From JADJSS01 sp964490845 (GTDB lineage Bacteria; Bacteroidota; Bacteroidia; Chitinophagales; JADIYW01): a stretch of DNA of 64,000 nucleotides. This document shows positions 1 to 8,224 of this stretch, one piece after another. Below the pieces are notes generated by a model, which saw only the letters and a list, made by a program, of their open reading frames with translations, had not been told where the DNA came from and did not search any database. Location of the stretch: NCBI GenBank assembly GCA_964490845.1, contig CAZBED010000001.1:124001-188000 (forward strand). The letters are read 5' to 3'. Each line of letters starts with the position of its first letter. The stretch's first letter is position 1. The position numbers and the translations under genes are program-made.

Positions 1-378
1 AAATTCACCGGTAATATCTTCAGAATTTACTCCCCGGAAGTAATCATTTTTATAATCCCATCTCACCAGTAGCTTTCTGTTTTCAGGTAAAAAAGAAGCG
101 GCATCCACATAAATATATTTATCCTTATTGTCTGTGCCGAGCATAGCCACCAGTACTATATGTTTCTCAAAATTTAGTTTTGTATCGTCTGTAACCGTAA
201 ACAACTTGTCAAATTCTTCCTGAGAGGTAATCATCATCATCTGATTTTCCTTGGATGCCGACAAAATGGATTTATCCTTCAGGTCGCATTTAGGAAATTT
301 TAATTTCAGGGATAACTGTGCGTAGCTGTTTATAGAAAACAAAACAGTCAACAGGAAGAAGAAAAATGGTTTTTGCAT
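1..378 (-). CDS. Exported protein, PrcB-like C-terminal region suspected (partial)
   Basis: The gene starts with ATG at 378 and stays open to the first base of the window, so only the first 126 codons are seen and the C-terminus is missing. The N-terminus is a clear signal peptide (MQKPFFFFLLTVLFSINSYAQ is the leader, cut probably after YA). The mature part has an 'ITSQEEFDKLF' stretch followed about 17 residues on by 'KHIVLVAMLGT', which is how the PrcB C-terminal domain of Bacteroidota exported proteins usually looks. That assignment is a resemblance only. It is divergent in position from nothing: the next gene upstream (416-952) runs the same way and ends 37 bp before this ATG. Confidence 0.6.
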   Translation of the reverse strand, partial: MQKPFFFFLLTVLFSINSYAQLSLKLKFPKCDLKDKSILSASKENQMMMITSQEEFDKLFTVTDDTKLNFEKHIVLVAMLGTDNKDKYIYVDAASFLPENRKLLVRWDYKNDYFRGVNSEDITGEF

Positions 379-415
379 ATTATTATTTTTATCCTGACAA
401 ATATAAACAATATTT

Positions 416-952
416 TTATAGTTTCCATTTAAGCTGGCTGATGAGTTCCCATATTACAATACCCGCGCAAACGGATATATTTAAGGAATGTTTCATCCCG
501 AGCTGAGGGATTTCCAGACAATAATCACAATGATCCATCGCGTATTGTGACACACCATCCACCTCGTTGCCGAATATCAGCGCGTATTTATTTTGCGGAC
601 TTACCACAAACTCACCTAGCGGAACGGAACGGTCGCTCTGCTCCACACATAAAATGGTATAATCCTCCTGCCCTAACGTTTCCATACACTCCTGAATGGT
701 CGATTTGTATTCCCATTCTACCGTTTCCGTAGCGCCCAGCGCAGACTTTTGAATATCACGGTTTGGCGGAGTAGCGGATATGCCTACCAGATATATCTTT
801 TCGATTAAAAAGGCATCCGAAGTTCGGAAAACAGATCCCACATTCATCGCACTTCTGACATTGTCCAGCACCACCACCACCGGCATCTTTCCGGATGCCT
901 TAAATTGCTCTGTGGATAATCTGTTCAGCTCGGTCGTCTTTAGTTTTCGCAT
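416..952 (-). CDS. SPOUT-class (TrmH/SpoU family) RNA 2'-O-methyltransferase
   Basis: A 178-aa protein of the TrmH/SpoU family, which transfers methyl from S-adenosylmethionine to a ribose 2'-OH in tRNA or rRNA. The three SPOUT motifs are visible: motif 1 near residues 29-48 (VRSAMNVGSVFRTSDAF), motif 2 (IFGNEVDGVS) near residue 126, and motif 3 (PQLGMKHSLNISVCAGI) near residue 150, which together form the trefoil knot and SAM site. The protein is only the catalytic domain, the length of TrmL-like enzymes, without the N-terminal substrate-binding domain of RlmB/TrmH. Which nucleotide it modifies cannot be told. ATG at 952 is the natural start; mutS is divergent 118 bp away. Confidence 0.88.
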   Translation of the reverse strand: MRKLKTTELNRLSTEQFKASGKMPVVVVLDNVRSAMNVGSVFRTSDAFLIEKIYLVGISATPPNRDIQKSALGATETVEWEYKSTIQECMETLGQEDYTILCVEQSDRSVPLGEFVVSPQNKYALIFGNEVDGVSQYAMDHCDYCLEIPQLGMKHSLNISVCAGIVIWELISQLKWKL

Positions 953-1018
953 AAGTTGTATTTTAGTAGCCTGTCCTTTCGGCTGAAAGGCGAAATCTCG
1001 CAGTATTGTTTATATGTA

Positions 1019-1046
1019 GCAAGATTTCTCGCTACGCTCGAAATGA
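1019..1046. repeat. Dispersed intergenic repeat of the 'CTCGCTACGCTCGAAATGAC' kind
   Basis: In the gap between the methyltransferase and mutS there is a short stretch (gatttctcgctacgctcgaa followed by atgacg) that resembles a recurrent intergenic word. Partial relatives are seen at 5810-5826 (agcgtcgaaatgacc) and at 40709-40735 and 40922-40945 (cctcactacgttcg). No gene is present in 953-1070. Confidence 0.45.
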
Positions 1047-1070
1047 CGAACACAAAAATATATAATAAAC

Positions 1071-3683
1071 GTGGCAAAAGAAAAAGAGGTGAAGGAAACC
1101 CCGCTGATGGGGCAATACAACCGGATTAAACAAAAATATCCGGATGCCATCCTGTTATTCCGGGTCGGCGATTTCTATGAAACCTTCGGCTCAGATGCCA
1201 TCAAAACCTCTCAGATACTGGGCATTATCCTGACCAAGCGTGCAAACGGCAATCAGACCGAACTGGAACTCGCCGGCTTTCCGCATCACGCCGTAGACAC
1301 CTATCTGCCGAAACTAGTAAAAGCTGGCTACCGTGTGGCCATCTGTGAGCAACTGGAAGACCCTAAAATGACTAAAACCATTGTGAAACGCGGCGTAACC
1401 GAACTTATCACCCCCGGCGTAGCGGTAAATGATAAAATTTTAGACCATAAGTCGAATAACTTTCTGGCATCTGTTTTTTTCTCCGACAAACAAATCGGCA
1501 TCTCGTTTCTGGATATATCCACCGGTGAATTTCTGGTGGCGGAGGGTGACGAAGCCTATATTGACAAACTCATCCAAAGTTTCGCACCATCAGAAGTTAT
1601 TTTTCCGAAACACCAGCAAAAACGGTTTACCGGCATCTATGGCAGCCATTACTATACCTTTGCTATTGAAGACTGGGTGTATCAGGAGGATTTTCTGAAA
1701 GAAAAACTGCATCAGCATTTTCAGGTTCAGACACTGAAAGGTTTTGGTGTGGATGAACTGACGCTGGGAATCCAGTCTGCGGGCGCATGCCTGTACTATC
1801 TGGCAGAAACCGAACACAACAAACTACAACATATTGCAGCCATCTCCAGAATCGAGCATGATAAATATGTATGGATTGACCGTTTTACAGCACGAAATCT
1901 GGAGCTGACACAAAGTACCCACGAAAAAGGCGTGCCGCTCATTCAGATTCTGGATAAAACCATTTCACCCATGGGCAGCCGGCTGATGAGAAGGTGGATC
2001 GTGCTGCCGCTGAAAGACATCCAGCAGATTAATGAACGGCTCGACGCAGTAGAATATCTCATCAAACAACAGGATACCTTACAAACCATCATTCATCACA
2101 TCAAGCAAATCGGTGATCTGGAACGGTTGATTTCCAAAGTACCGATGGGAAAAATCAATCCGAGGGAAGTAATCCAGCTAAAACGCGCTTTACAGGCCAT
2201 TTTGCCGATCAAGGAAATTTGCCTGCTATCGGAAAACAACGGATTAAAAAGAATCGGGGAACAATTACAACCCTGTCAGCTGATAAAAGAAAAAATAGAC
2301 ACTACCCTGAACGAAGACGCTCCCGTTCAGGTACAAAAAGGAAATGCCATCAAAGCAGGTGTATCAGCAGAATTGGATGAACTGCGCAACCTGTCTTCTT
2401 CCGGTAAAAATTATTTGCTGGAAATACAAAACCGCGAAAGCGAACGCACACAGATTCCCAGTCTCAAGATTGGATTCAACAATGTATTCGGATATTTTCT
2501 GGAAGTGCGAAATACACACAAGGACAAAGTACCATCTGACTGGATACGCAAGCAAACGCTGACCGGTGCAGAGCGATACATCACCCCGGAACTGAAAGAA
2601 TATGAAGAAAAAATATTAGGTGCCGAAGAGAAGATTCTGTCTCTTGAGATACAATTATTCGAAGCGCTTGTCACGGAAATACTGGAATACATACATCCTG
2701 TACAACTCAATGCGCAACTAATTGCCCGGCTGGACTGCTTACAGTCGTTTGTTACCATAGCACTGAAACATCATTACAGGCGTCCTGTATTATCGGATGA
2801 TTTGTCTTTGAAGATTGTGGAAGGCAGGCATCCGGTGATTGAACATCAACTGCCGTTAGGAGAACAATATATCCCGAACGATGTGTTCCTGCATCCCGAC
2901 GAACAGCAGATTATCATTATTACAGGTCCGAACATGTCCGGTAAGTCAGCAATACTTAGACAAACCGCGCTGATTGTTTTATTAGCACAGATCGGCTGTT
3001 TTGTTCCGGCACAGGAAGCGCATATAGGCATTATCGATAAGATTTTTACACGCGTGGGTGCGAGTGATAACCTGAGTCTAGGCGAATCGACTTTTATGGT
3101 GGAGATGATAGAAACCGCCAGCATCGTAAATAACATTTCTGAACGAAGCCTGGTGCTGCTGGATGAAATCGGGCGGGGCACATCGACGTATGATGGAATT
3201 TCTATCGCCTGGAGTCTGGTGGAATTTCTGCACAACAACAAAACCGCGCACCCCAAAACGATGTTTGCCACCCATTATCATGAATTGAATGAACTGGCGG
3301 ATAAATTTCCACGAATAAAAAATTTTAATGTGGCGGTTAAAGAAGCCGGCAATAAAGTCATCTTTTTGCGCAAACTCGTGGAAGGCGGCTCCCAGCACAG
3401 TTTTGGTATCCATGTGGCGAAAATGGCAGGTATGCCAAGTGAACTGATTCAGCGCGCCAATGAAATTCTGCAGGAACTGGAATCGCAGCGCAACCTGGCC
3501 AGTGATGTAACCTCTACTTTAAAAAACCTCCCCTCACGAAATGATGATTTCCAGCTCAACATGTTTGCGATGGATGACCCTCGGCTGCTGAAACTGAAAG
3601 AGGTATTGGAAAAAGTAAATATCAATTCCCTGACGCCGGTGGAAGCCTTGATGAAGCTGGACGAGTTAAGGAAATTGTTATGA
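1071..3683 (+). CDS. mutS: DNA mismatch repair protein MutS
   Basis: An 870-aa MutS, the full usual length. It recognises base mismatches and small loops and, with MutL, starts strand-specific repair. The mismatch-wedge Phe and Glu are present (GDFYETF, F35 and E37). The ATPase Walker A is GPNMSGKS at residues 619-626, Walker B is LLDEIGRGTS (Asp698-Glu699), and the ATHYHEL motif follows. The start is GTG at 1071: the only nearby upstream ATG (1043) is out of frame. The gene ends 74 bp before tRNA-Gly, which has its own promoter, so the tRNAs are independent of mutS. Confidence 0.97.
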   Translation: MAKEKEVKETPLMGQYNRIKQKYPDAILLFRVGDFYETFGSDAIKTSQILGIILTKRANGNQTELELAGFPHHAVDTYLPKLVKAGYRVAICEQLEDPKMTKTIVKRGVTELITPGVAVNDKILDHKSNNFLASVFFSDKQIGISFLDISTGEFLVAEGDEAYIDKLIQSFAPSEVIFPKHQQKRFTGIYGSHYYTFAIEDWVYQEDFLKEKLHQHFQVQTLKGFGVDELTLGIQSAGACLYYLAETEHNKLQHIAAISRIEHDKYVWIDRFTARNLELTQSTHEKGVPLIQILDKTISPMGSRLMRRWIVLPLKDIQQINERLDAVEYLIKQQDTLQTIIHHIKQIGDLERLISKVPMGKINPREVIQLKRALQAILPIKEICLLSENNGLKRIGEQLQPCQLIKEKIDTTLNEDAPVQVQKGNAIKAGVSAELDELRNLSSSGKNYLLEIQNRESERTQIPSLKIGFNNVFGYFLEVRNTHKDKVPSDWIRKQTLTGAERYITPELKEYEEKILGAEEKILSLEIQLFEALVTEILEYIHPVQLNAQLIARLDCLQSFVTIALKHHYRRPVLSDDLSLKIVEGRHPVIEHQLPLGEQYIPNDVFLHPDEQQIIIITGPNMSGKSAILRQTALIVLLAQIGCFVPAQEAHIGIIDKIFTRVGASDNLSLGESTFMVEMIETASIVNNISERSLVLLDEIGRGTSTYDGISIAWSLVEFLHNNKTAHPKTMFATHYHELNELADKFPRIKNFNVAVKEAGNKVIFLRKLVEGGSQHSFGIHVAKMAGMPSELIQRANEILQELESQRNLASDVTSTLKNLPSRNDDFQLNMFAMDDPRLLKLKEVLEKVNINSLTPVEALMKLDELRKLL

Positions 3684-3706
3684 ATTAAAAAAAAACAACT
3701 CTCCTA

Positions 3707-3736
3707 TTGTCAAAAATGAAAAGATTTCTATCTTTG
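3707..3736 (+). promoter_or_regulatory. Promoter of the tRNA-Gly/tRNA-Leu unit
   Basis: A textbook Bacteroidota promoter: TTG at 3707-3709, a 19-nt spacer, and TATCTTTG (TAnnTTTG) at 3729-3736. The tRNA begins at 3758, about 18 nt after the expected transcription start. Confidence 0.8.
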
Positions 3737-3757
3737 CAGTCCGTTCTTTAAATGTAT

Positions 3758-3833
3758 GCGAAAGTAGCTCAGTTGGTAGAGCATCACCTTGCCAAGGTGA
3801 GGGTCGCGGGTTCGAGTCTCGTCTTTCGCTCCA
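3758..3833 (+). tRNA. tRNA-Gly (anticodon GCC)
   Basis: Complete cloverleaf: acceptor GCGAAAG (3758-3764) pairs with CTTTCGC (3823-3829); the D-loop AGTTGGTAGA, anticodon stem TCACC/GGTGA with loop TTGCCAA (anticodon GCC), and T-loop TTCGAGT are all present. The discriminator is T3830 and CCA is encoded at 3831-3833. It reads GGC/GGU glycine codons. Confidence 0.97.
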
Positions 3834-3834
3834 G

Positions 3835-3860
3835 AAGGAGTTTCTATAAACTCCTTTTTT
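3835..3860 (+). terminator. Hairpin terminator between the two tRNAs
   Basis: AAGGAGTTT (3835-3843) and AAACTCCTT (3848-3856) form a 9-bp stem with loop CTAT, followed by a T run. It sits directly after the CCA of tRNA-Gly, so tRNA-Leu may be transcribed partly by read-through. Confidence 0.75.
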
Positions 3861-3870
3861 ATTTTCAGGC

Positions 3871-3954
3871 GCCCGGGTGGTGGAATGGTAGACACGCAGG
3901 ACTTAAAATCCTGTGGCCATCGCGGCTGTGCGGGTTCGAGTCCCGCCCCGGGTA
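3871..3954 (+). tRNA. tRNA-Leu (anticodon TAA)
   Basis: Class II tRNA with a variable arm. Acceptor GCCCGGG (3871-3877) pairs with CCCGGGT (3947-3953) with a terminal G-U pair. The anticodon stem CAGGA/TCCTG holds loop CTTAAAA, anticodon TAA, for UUA codons; the T-stem GCGGG/CCCGC has loop TTCGAGT. CCA is not encoded (CTC follows the discriminator A), unlike the neighbouring tRNA-Gly. Confidence 0.96.
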
Positions 3955-3960
3955 CTCAAA

Positions 3961-3990
3961 AACCGTCCGTTACAGGACGGTTTTTTCTTT
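3961..3990 (+). terminator. Terminator after tRNA-Leu
   Basis: AACCGTCC (3961-3968) pairs with GGACGGTT (3975-3982), loop GTTACA, then TTTTCTTT. It lies between convergent units: the tRNAs on the plus strand and the helical protein gene ending at 3991 on the minus strand. Confidence 0.85.
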
Positions 3991-5484
3991 CTACTTCATC
4001 GCCAGATTCACAAAGATATCCCAAAGTTCTTCGTATGGTATAATTTCCCATTCGGCAATAAAATGTTTGCGTTCTCTAAGTTCCTGTATTTCCGGCCAGT
4101 TTGCGTTCTGCATACTTTTGGCATCAAACCCCGATTTTTCCGATTTCAACAGCAGGCTTAGAAACAAATGATTGCGTTTATAGGTAATATCGCTGAGATA
4201 ACGGGAGCGGTAAACCCTCAATGATTCCATTTGTGCAAACACTTTATTATATTGTTTTCTAGCGGCCAGAAACAGGATTTCGATAATACGGATGGCAAAG
4301 TTGAAACCTGATTTGTCTCTCGTGTTAAGCGGAACGGAGTTAAAAAATTTAGACAGGCTGAATTTGTAATCGCCTTTATTCAGATAGTTATCGAGAAACA
4401 CCAGATAGGCGTGGTAGATTTTCCATCTTTCTTTTATGCTTTCAGTTATTCGATTGAAAGATTTATTTTTCATCACTTCATTGTGCACCTCATATGTTTT
4501 TTTCAAATCAGTAGATTGAAAAAATAATTTAAATTCTGTTTCTTTAAGAATAAACCAGTTATGGAGTTTGTTATGTGGATAGTATCTTTTGTCATATTTT
4601 GCTAATATTTTTATTGCCTCAGTATACATTTTCAATTTAACATTAGCTCTCAATGTGTGGATCAATGTTACCATTTTTCTATTATTTGTTACTGAAAACG
4701 GAACATCCCTCATCAGTGTTTCAGCTTCTTTACAAACAAGTAAGATTGATTTGTTTTCATTATTAAAATCATAATATTGCATAGCCAGATAATAGTATTG
4801 AAAATCAATAGCCAAATTATTTAACTCTGTCTTATATGCATATAACTCATCCAAATATTTTTTACCATTTAACATTACGGCAGATGTTATTGGTTTACCA
4901 CTTTCAAAATGAACCAACACTTTATTATATAAGTATCTGGCAATTTTATCTTTTCTGGCATATTCAATGTATTTTATATATACCTGTTCTTCAGCATTGA
5001 ATGACTTAGTATTTCCATTTAACGTATAATAAACAAGCAGGTAATAGGAATAGCTTACTAAAATATCATAAAACTTGTTCTTCAAAACATTATTATAATC
5101 ACTCAATATCAGTTCATATACTAATTTTGTCGTTCCAGTCAAGTAAACCAAAGATTCAATTTTATTACTATGTACAATACTTCTATAATATGCTTTTCCA
5201 TACTCATTATTAAAATTCTCTTCTACATCTAGTAATAAAACCGTATTCAACACCTTCTCTTTCAATCTGGATTTAAGAACCTTGTAACGTGTATCGTTGC
5301 GTCCTGTACCATAGAGCAATTGGGATGCCTCTTCGTCTGTCTTTACCTGTTTGGTCTCGATGGCATGATACAGTTTATAATACAGGTTTTCACTCTTGGC
5401 ATTCAGAAATGTTTTATCCAAAACATCTATTTTGGAAATCCGCTTCCGGTTGACCACCTGAATTAAGTCTGTCAGTGTTTCCAT
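3991..5484 (-). CDS. Large helical protein of unknown function, paralogue A
   Basis: A 497-aa cytoplasmic-looking protein: no signal peptide and no membrane segment, rich in Lys, Tyr, Leu and Asn, with helical pairs that resemble TPR-type solenoids. It is a clear paralogue of the next gene (5859-7358). The first ~110 residues (for example 'DKTFLN' and 'NLYYKLY') and the last ~150 residues ('KIYHAYLVFLDNYLNKGDY', 'YRSRYL', 'KRNHLFLSLLLKSEKSGFD', 'AEWEIIPYEELWDIF') are nearly identical, while the middle third has diverged. A more distant relative is at 59617-61149. I do not recognise the family and assign no function. The start ATG at 5484 is placed 19 nt after a good promoter element. Confidence 0.85.
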   Translation of the reverse strand: METLTDLIQVVNRKRISKIDVLDKTFLNAKSENLYYKLYHAIETKQVKTDEEASQLLYGTGRNDTRYKVLKSRLKEKVLNTVLLLDVEENFNNEYGKAYYRSIVHSNKIESLVYLTGTTKLVYELILSDYNNVLKNKFYDILVSYSYYLLVYYTLNGNTKSFNAEEQVYIKYIEYARKDKIARYLYNKVLVHFESGKPITSAVMLNGKKYLDELYAYKTELNNLAIDFQYYYLAMQYYDFNNENKSILLVCKEAETLMRDVPFSVTNNRKMVTLIHTLRANVKLKMYTEAIKILAKYDKRYYPHNKLHNWFILKETEFKLFFQSTDLKKTYEVHNEVMKNKSFNRITESIKERWKIYHAYLVFLDNYLNKGDYKFSLSKFFNSVPLNTRDKSGFNFAIRIIEILFLAARKQYNKVFAQMESLRVYRSRYLSDITYKRNHLFLSLLLKSEKSGFDAKSMQNANWPEIQELRERKHFIAEWEIIPYEELWDIFVNLAMK

Positions 5485-5503
5485 ATTTGTAACTTTATTT
5501 AAT

Positions 5504-5533
5504 CAAAAATAATTATTTATTATTGATTATCAA
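5504..5533 (-). promoter_or_regulatory. Promoter of paralogue A
   Basis: Read on the minus strand: TTG (5533-5531), a 19-nt spacer, and TATTTTTG (5511-5504), the TAnnTTTG consensus. The start codon follows about 19 nt later. Confidence 0.7.
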
Positions 5534-5858
5534 TTATTAATAAGGTTTATTTTAAATAATAAAAAAATGTATCGTGTAACTTTTATACAATTTTTGAAAT
5601 ATTAATGAGTGAACCTTCCTGTATCTTTATACTACAATTTAGTTCAATTTTTCATAGAGAGGTCCGGACCGATTTATAGTAGCAACTAAAGTGTGAATGC
5701 CATCCGAAATGAATACCTGCATAGGCTTATCATGTGCCGCTTCTTACTGAAATAAGTAGTGGCCATTATTAAATCAACTATTTTTAATTTCTAAGTGTGT
5801 GATTTTTCATAGCGTCGAAATGACCGGAAAAACAGGCTCCTTTTCATTTACCGGTTAT
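5534..5858. other. AT-rich intergenic region between the paralogues
   Basis: No coding signal on either strand. It holds upstream sequence of paralogue A and the 3' flank of paralogue B. A fragment of the dispersed 'gcgtcgaaatgacc' word is at 5812-5826, and an imperfect inverted pair (ACCGG near 5820, CCGGT near 5851) could act as a weak terminator for paralogue B. Confidence 0.5.
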
Positions 5859-7358
5859 TTATTTCTTCGATAGTTCGACAAAAATATCCCAAAGCTCTTC
5901 ATACGGGATAATTTCCCACTCTGCGATGATATGTTTGCGGTCACGTAAATCCTGGATTTCCTGCCATTCGGCTTTTTGCAGTACCTTAAAGTCAAAACCT
6001 GATTTTTCAGATTTCAGCAACAAACTTAAAAAAAGATGGTTGCGCTTATAGGTATTATCGTTGAGGTAGCGGGAACGGTACACCCGGAGAGCATCCATTT
6101 TGTGGAAGACCATGGCATCTTCTCCCCTAGCAAACTGGAATAGCAGTTCAATAATACGGATAGCAAAGTTGAAACCGGATTTATCTTTCGAGTTCACCGG
6201 TACGGAGTTTAGAAATTTTGGCAAACTGAATTTCTTGTAATCACCTTTGTTCAGGTAATTATCCAGAAACACCAGATAGGCATGGTAGATCTTCCATTTT
6301 TCTGCAAGTTGTTCAACCTGACGTTTCAAAGACTTGTTATTTAAAACCTGCTCATACACAGAATATGCATGATTAATATTGTGGTTTTGTAATGATAACT
6401 TATATTCAATTTCTTTAACGATGAACCAGTTATAATACGAATCCGGAATAACTATCGTCGAATCAGCTATTTTATTCATCAATAATATTCCGTCATCGTA
6501 TTTCTTTAGATATAAAAATGCTTTCATTCTATATATCAAAATACCGGTTTGTCGAGTATTTGTTACAATATTAGGCTTGTAAGTCATTATACTCTCAGCT
6601 TCATCACAGATTCTCAAAATATTATCTAACTCATTATTATTTTCAAAGTATATCAAAGCAATAAAGAAATAATAGAAATCAATTTCGGGGTTTTTTAGAA
6701 ATAATCTTATTTCCAATAATTGATCAATGTTTGATTTCACCTGAACCAATAGTTCATTTGTTATAGGTGCTGATCCTGAAAATTCTACTATTGATTTAAA
6801 ATATAAAAATTTTGCCGATTGCTCCTTAAGCGCATAATCAGAGAATCGTAAATAATTTATCTCTTCTTGCATAAACGATTTCTTATCTCCTTTTAACCCA
6901 TAGTAACTAAGTAGATAATATGAATAATTCTTAAGTATCTCATAAAACCCATATTTTTGGGCTATACTATAATTTTCTTTTACTAATTCAAACATTAATT
7001 TTGAGGTGCCTGTTAGCTTATTAATTATATCAATAGTATGATTATGTGTCATACACTGATAAAATGCAATACCTTGTTCATTATTAAATACCTCGTCACT
7101 GTCAAACAATAATATTGTTTTAAGAATTTTGTCTTTAAACCTTGATTTTAACTTTCTAAACTTGGCGTCTTTTTCATCACTACCATATAAATACTTAGCA
7201 GCACTGGCATCATCTGTAATTTTACCAGACTCTAATCCTTCGTATAGTTTGTAATATAAATTTGAATTGTTCTGATTTAGAAATGTCTTATCAAAAACAT
7301 CAATTTTAGATAACCTCTTTCTATTCAAAACCTTAATCAATTCTATAAGTGCATCCAT
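5859..7358 (-). CDS. Large helical protein of unknown function, paralogue B
   Basis: A 499-aa paralogue of the gene at 3991-5484, with the same architecture and the same conserved N- and C-terminal blocks ('RKRLSKIDVFDKTFLN', 'LKSRFKDKILKTILLFD', then 'FLDNYLNKGDYKKFSLPKFL' and 'AEWEIIPYEELWDIF' near the end). The tandem orientation and identical ends point to a gene duplication. A putative -7 element TAATTTTG lies on the minus strand at 7394-7387, about 28 nt before the ATG. The sharp contrast between constrained ends and a variable middle suggests that the ends do the shared job and the middle carries specificity, but that is inference. Confidence 0.85.
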   Translation of the reverse strand: MDALIELIKVLNRKRLSKIDVFDKTFLNQNNSNLYYKLYEGLESGKITDDASAAKYLYGSDEKDAKFRKLKSRFKDKILKTILLFDSDEVFNNEQGIAFYQCMTHNHTIDIINKLTGTSKLMFELVKENYSIAQKYGFYEILKNYSYYLLSYYGLKGDKKSFMQEEINYLRFSDYALKEQSAKFLYFKSIVEFSGSAPITNELLVQVKSNIDQLLEIRLFLKNPEIDFYYFFIALIYFENNNELDNILRICDEAESIMTYKPNIVTNTRQTGILIYRMKAFLYLKKYDDGILLMNKIADSTIVIPDSYYNWFIVKEIEYKLSLQNHNINHAYSVYEQVLNNKSLKRQVEQLAEKWKIYHAYLVFLDNYLNKGDYKKFSLPKFLNSVPVNSKDKSGFNFAIRIIELLFQFARGEDAMVFHKMDALRVYRSRYLNDNTYKRNHLFLSLLLKSEKSGFDFKVLQKAEWQEIQDLRDRKHIIAEWEIIPYEELWDIFVELSKK

Positions 7359-7836
7359 AAATATGTCACATTTTGTATAATAATAACAAAATTAAACGTC
7401 TGTTAATAAGCAAGATAAGTTCATTAAGTGCAATATAATTAAAATTTATAACAGTCACAAAATAAAAATATAGTCTATTGTATTATCTCTGACTTAGCAA
7501 CAACTTTGTATCGTTGAGCAGTATATACGTTTATAGTAAAGCCATTGAATGCCCAACTTTCAACGGTGTTTACGAGTCCCTGATTAGAAAACATAACCCG
7601 GATTACAAACAAAAGGATACTGCTAACACCCAATTTCTAAAAACCCAACATAAACAACCTTTGTCACAAAAATGAAATAGAAAACCCAACAAACCCACAT
7701 ATAACTGTGTGATTTACAATTATTTGTATTCACAAAATCATATTAACCCTACATTATGAACAGTCACATTATTGCATAAACTGTAATTAACACTTGGTAA
7801 TAACTCCCCATATTTGTGTTAATAAAACGCAACACA
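7359..7836. other. Gene-free AT-rich region upstream of the IDPAGNK gene
   Basis: 478 bp without a supported gene. It contains the minus-strand promoter of paralogue B at 7387-7394 and, at 7809-7816, CATATTTG, one base off the TAnnTTTG element, 20 nt before the ATG of the repeat peptide gene. Otherwise I see only A/T-rich sequence with ACAAAA/AACCCA words. Confidence 0.5.
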
Positions 7837-8043
7837 ATGGGATTCTTAGTTTCAATCATCGTAGCCTTATCTTCATTTCTTATAGATCCAGCAGGCAATA
7901 AAATTGACCCTGCAGGTAATAAATTATCATTAATTGACCCAGCAGGTAATAAAATTGATCCAGCAGGCAATAAAGTAATTGACCCAGCAGGTAATAAAAT
8001 TGATCCAGCAGGCAATAAAGTAATTGACCCAGCAGGTAATTAA
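7837..8043 (+). CDS. 68-aa membrane-targeted or secreted repeat peptide, seven IDPAGN units
   Basis: ATG at 7837 opens a 68-codon frame. Residues 1-15 (MGFLVSIIVALSSFL) are hydrophobic and look like a signal or membrane segment. Residues 16-68 are nothing but seven copies of IDPAGN, six followed by Lys, with only LSL or V between some of them. Unit types differ at the DNA level only in third codon positions (GAT/GAC, GGC/GGT, CCA/CCT, ATA/ATT), which points to selection on the peptide. The strand is supported by the ATG with a hydrophobic leader, a near-consensus -7 box upstream, and a strong terminator 53 bp downstream. I recognise no family. An upstream in-frame GTG at 7816 is possible but leaves the leader less typical. 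Confidence 0.6.
   Translation: MGFLVSIIVALSSFLIDPAGNKIDPAGNKLSLIDPAGNKIDPAGNKVIDPAGNKIDPAGNKVIDPAGN
7882..8040 (+). repeat. Tandem 21-24 bp repeats encoding IDPAGNK
   Basis: Seven contiguous units. A 45-bp higher-order unit is exactly duplicated at 7933-7977 and 7978-8022. There are no spacers, so this is a coding minisatellite and not a CRISPR array. Confidence 0.95.
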
Positions 8044-8095
8044 TTTGTTTTATCCCCCCACTATTATATAAAATAGTTAGTAGTTTAGTTCTTAC

Positions 8096-8125
8096 ACGGA
8101 GTGGTTTCGCCACTCCGTATTTTTT
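8096..8125 (+). terminator. Terminator of the IDPAGNK gene
   Basis: A 9-bp perfect stem, ACGGAGTGG (8096-8104) with CCACTCCGT (8110-8118), loop TTTCG, followed by ATTTTTTTG. The T tract is on the plus strand, which fits transcription of the repeat gene and not of the minus-strand thioesterase. Confidence 0.88.
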
Positions 8126-8224
8126 TGTATAAAATCTAAAACAGAAAAAACGATCTGACTAAAAAAGAAGATTTCCTGCCGGATGGGAGGCTGGTACGGT
8201 GTTTCGCAATGCCGTAAGAGTAGT

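Noticed and set aside
3752..4171. 139-aa open frame on the plus strand
   Set aside because: It runs straight through both tRNA genes and two terminators.
7764..8015. Minus-strand frame of LLPAGSI repeats
   Set aside because: It begins inside the repeat without a leader, and the terminator T tract is on the other strand; it remains only as a caveat to the plus-strand gene.
7880..8040. Regular short repeats that could be taken for a CRISPR array
   Set aside because: Units of 21-24 bp are contiguous with no spacers, stay in frame, and no cas gene is near.
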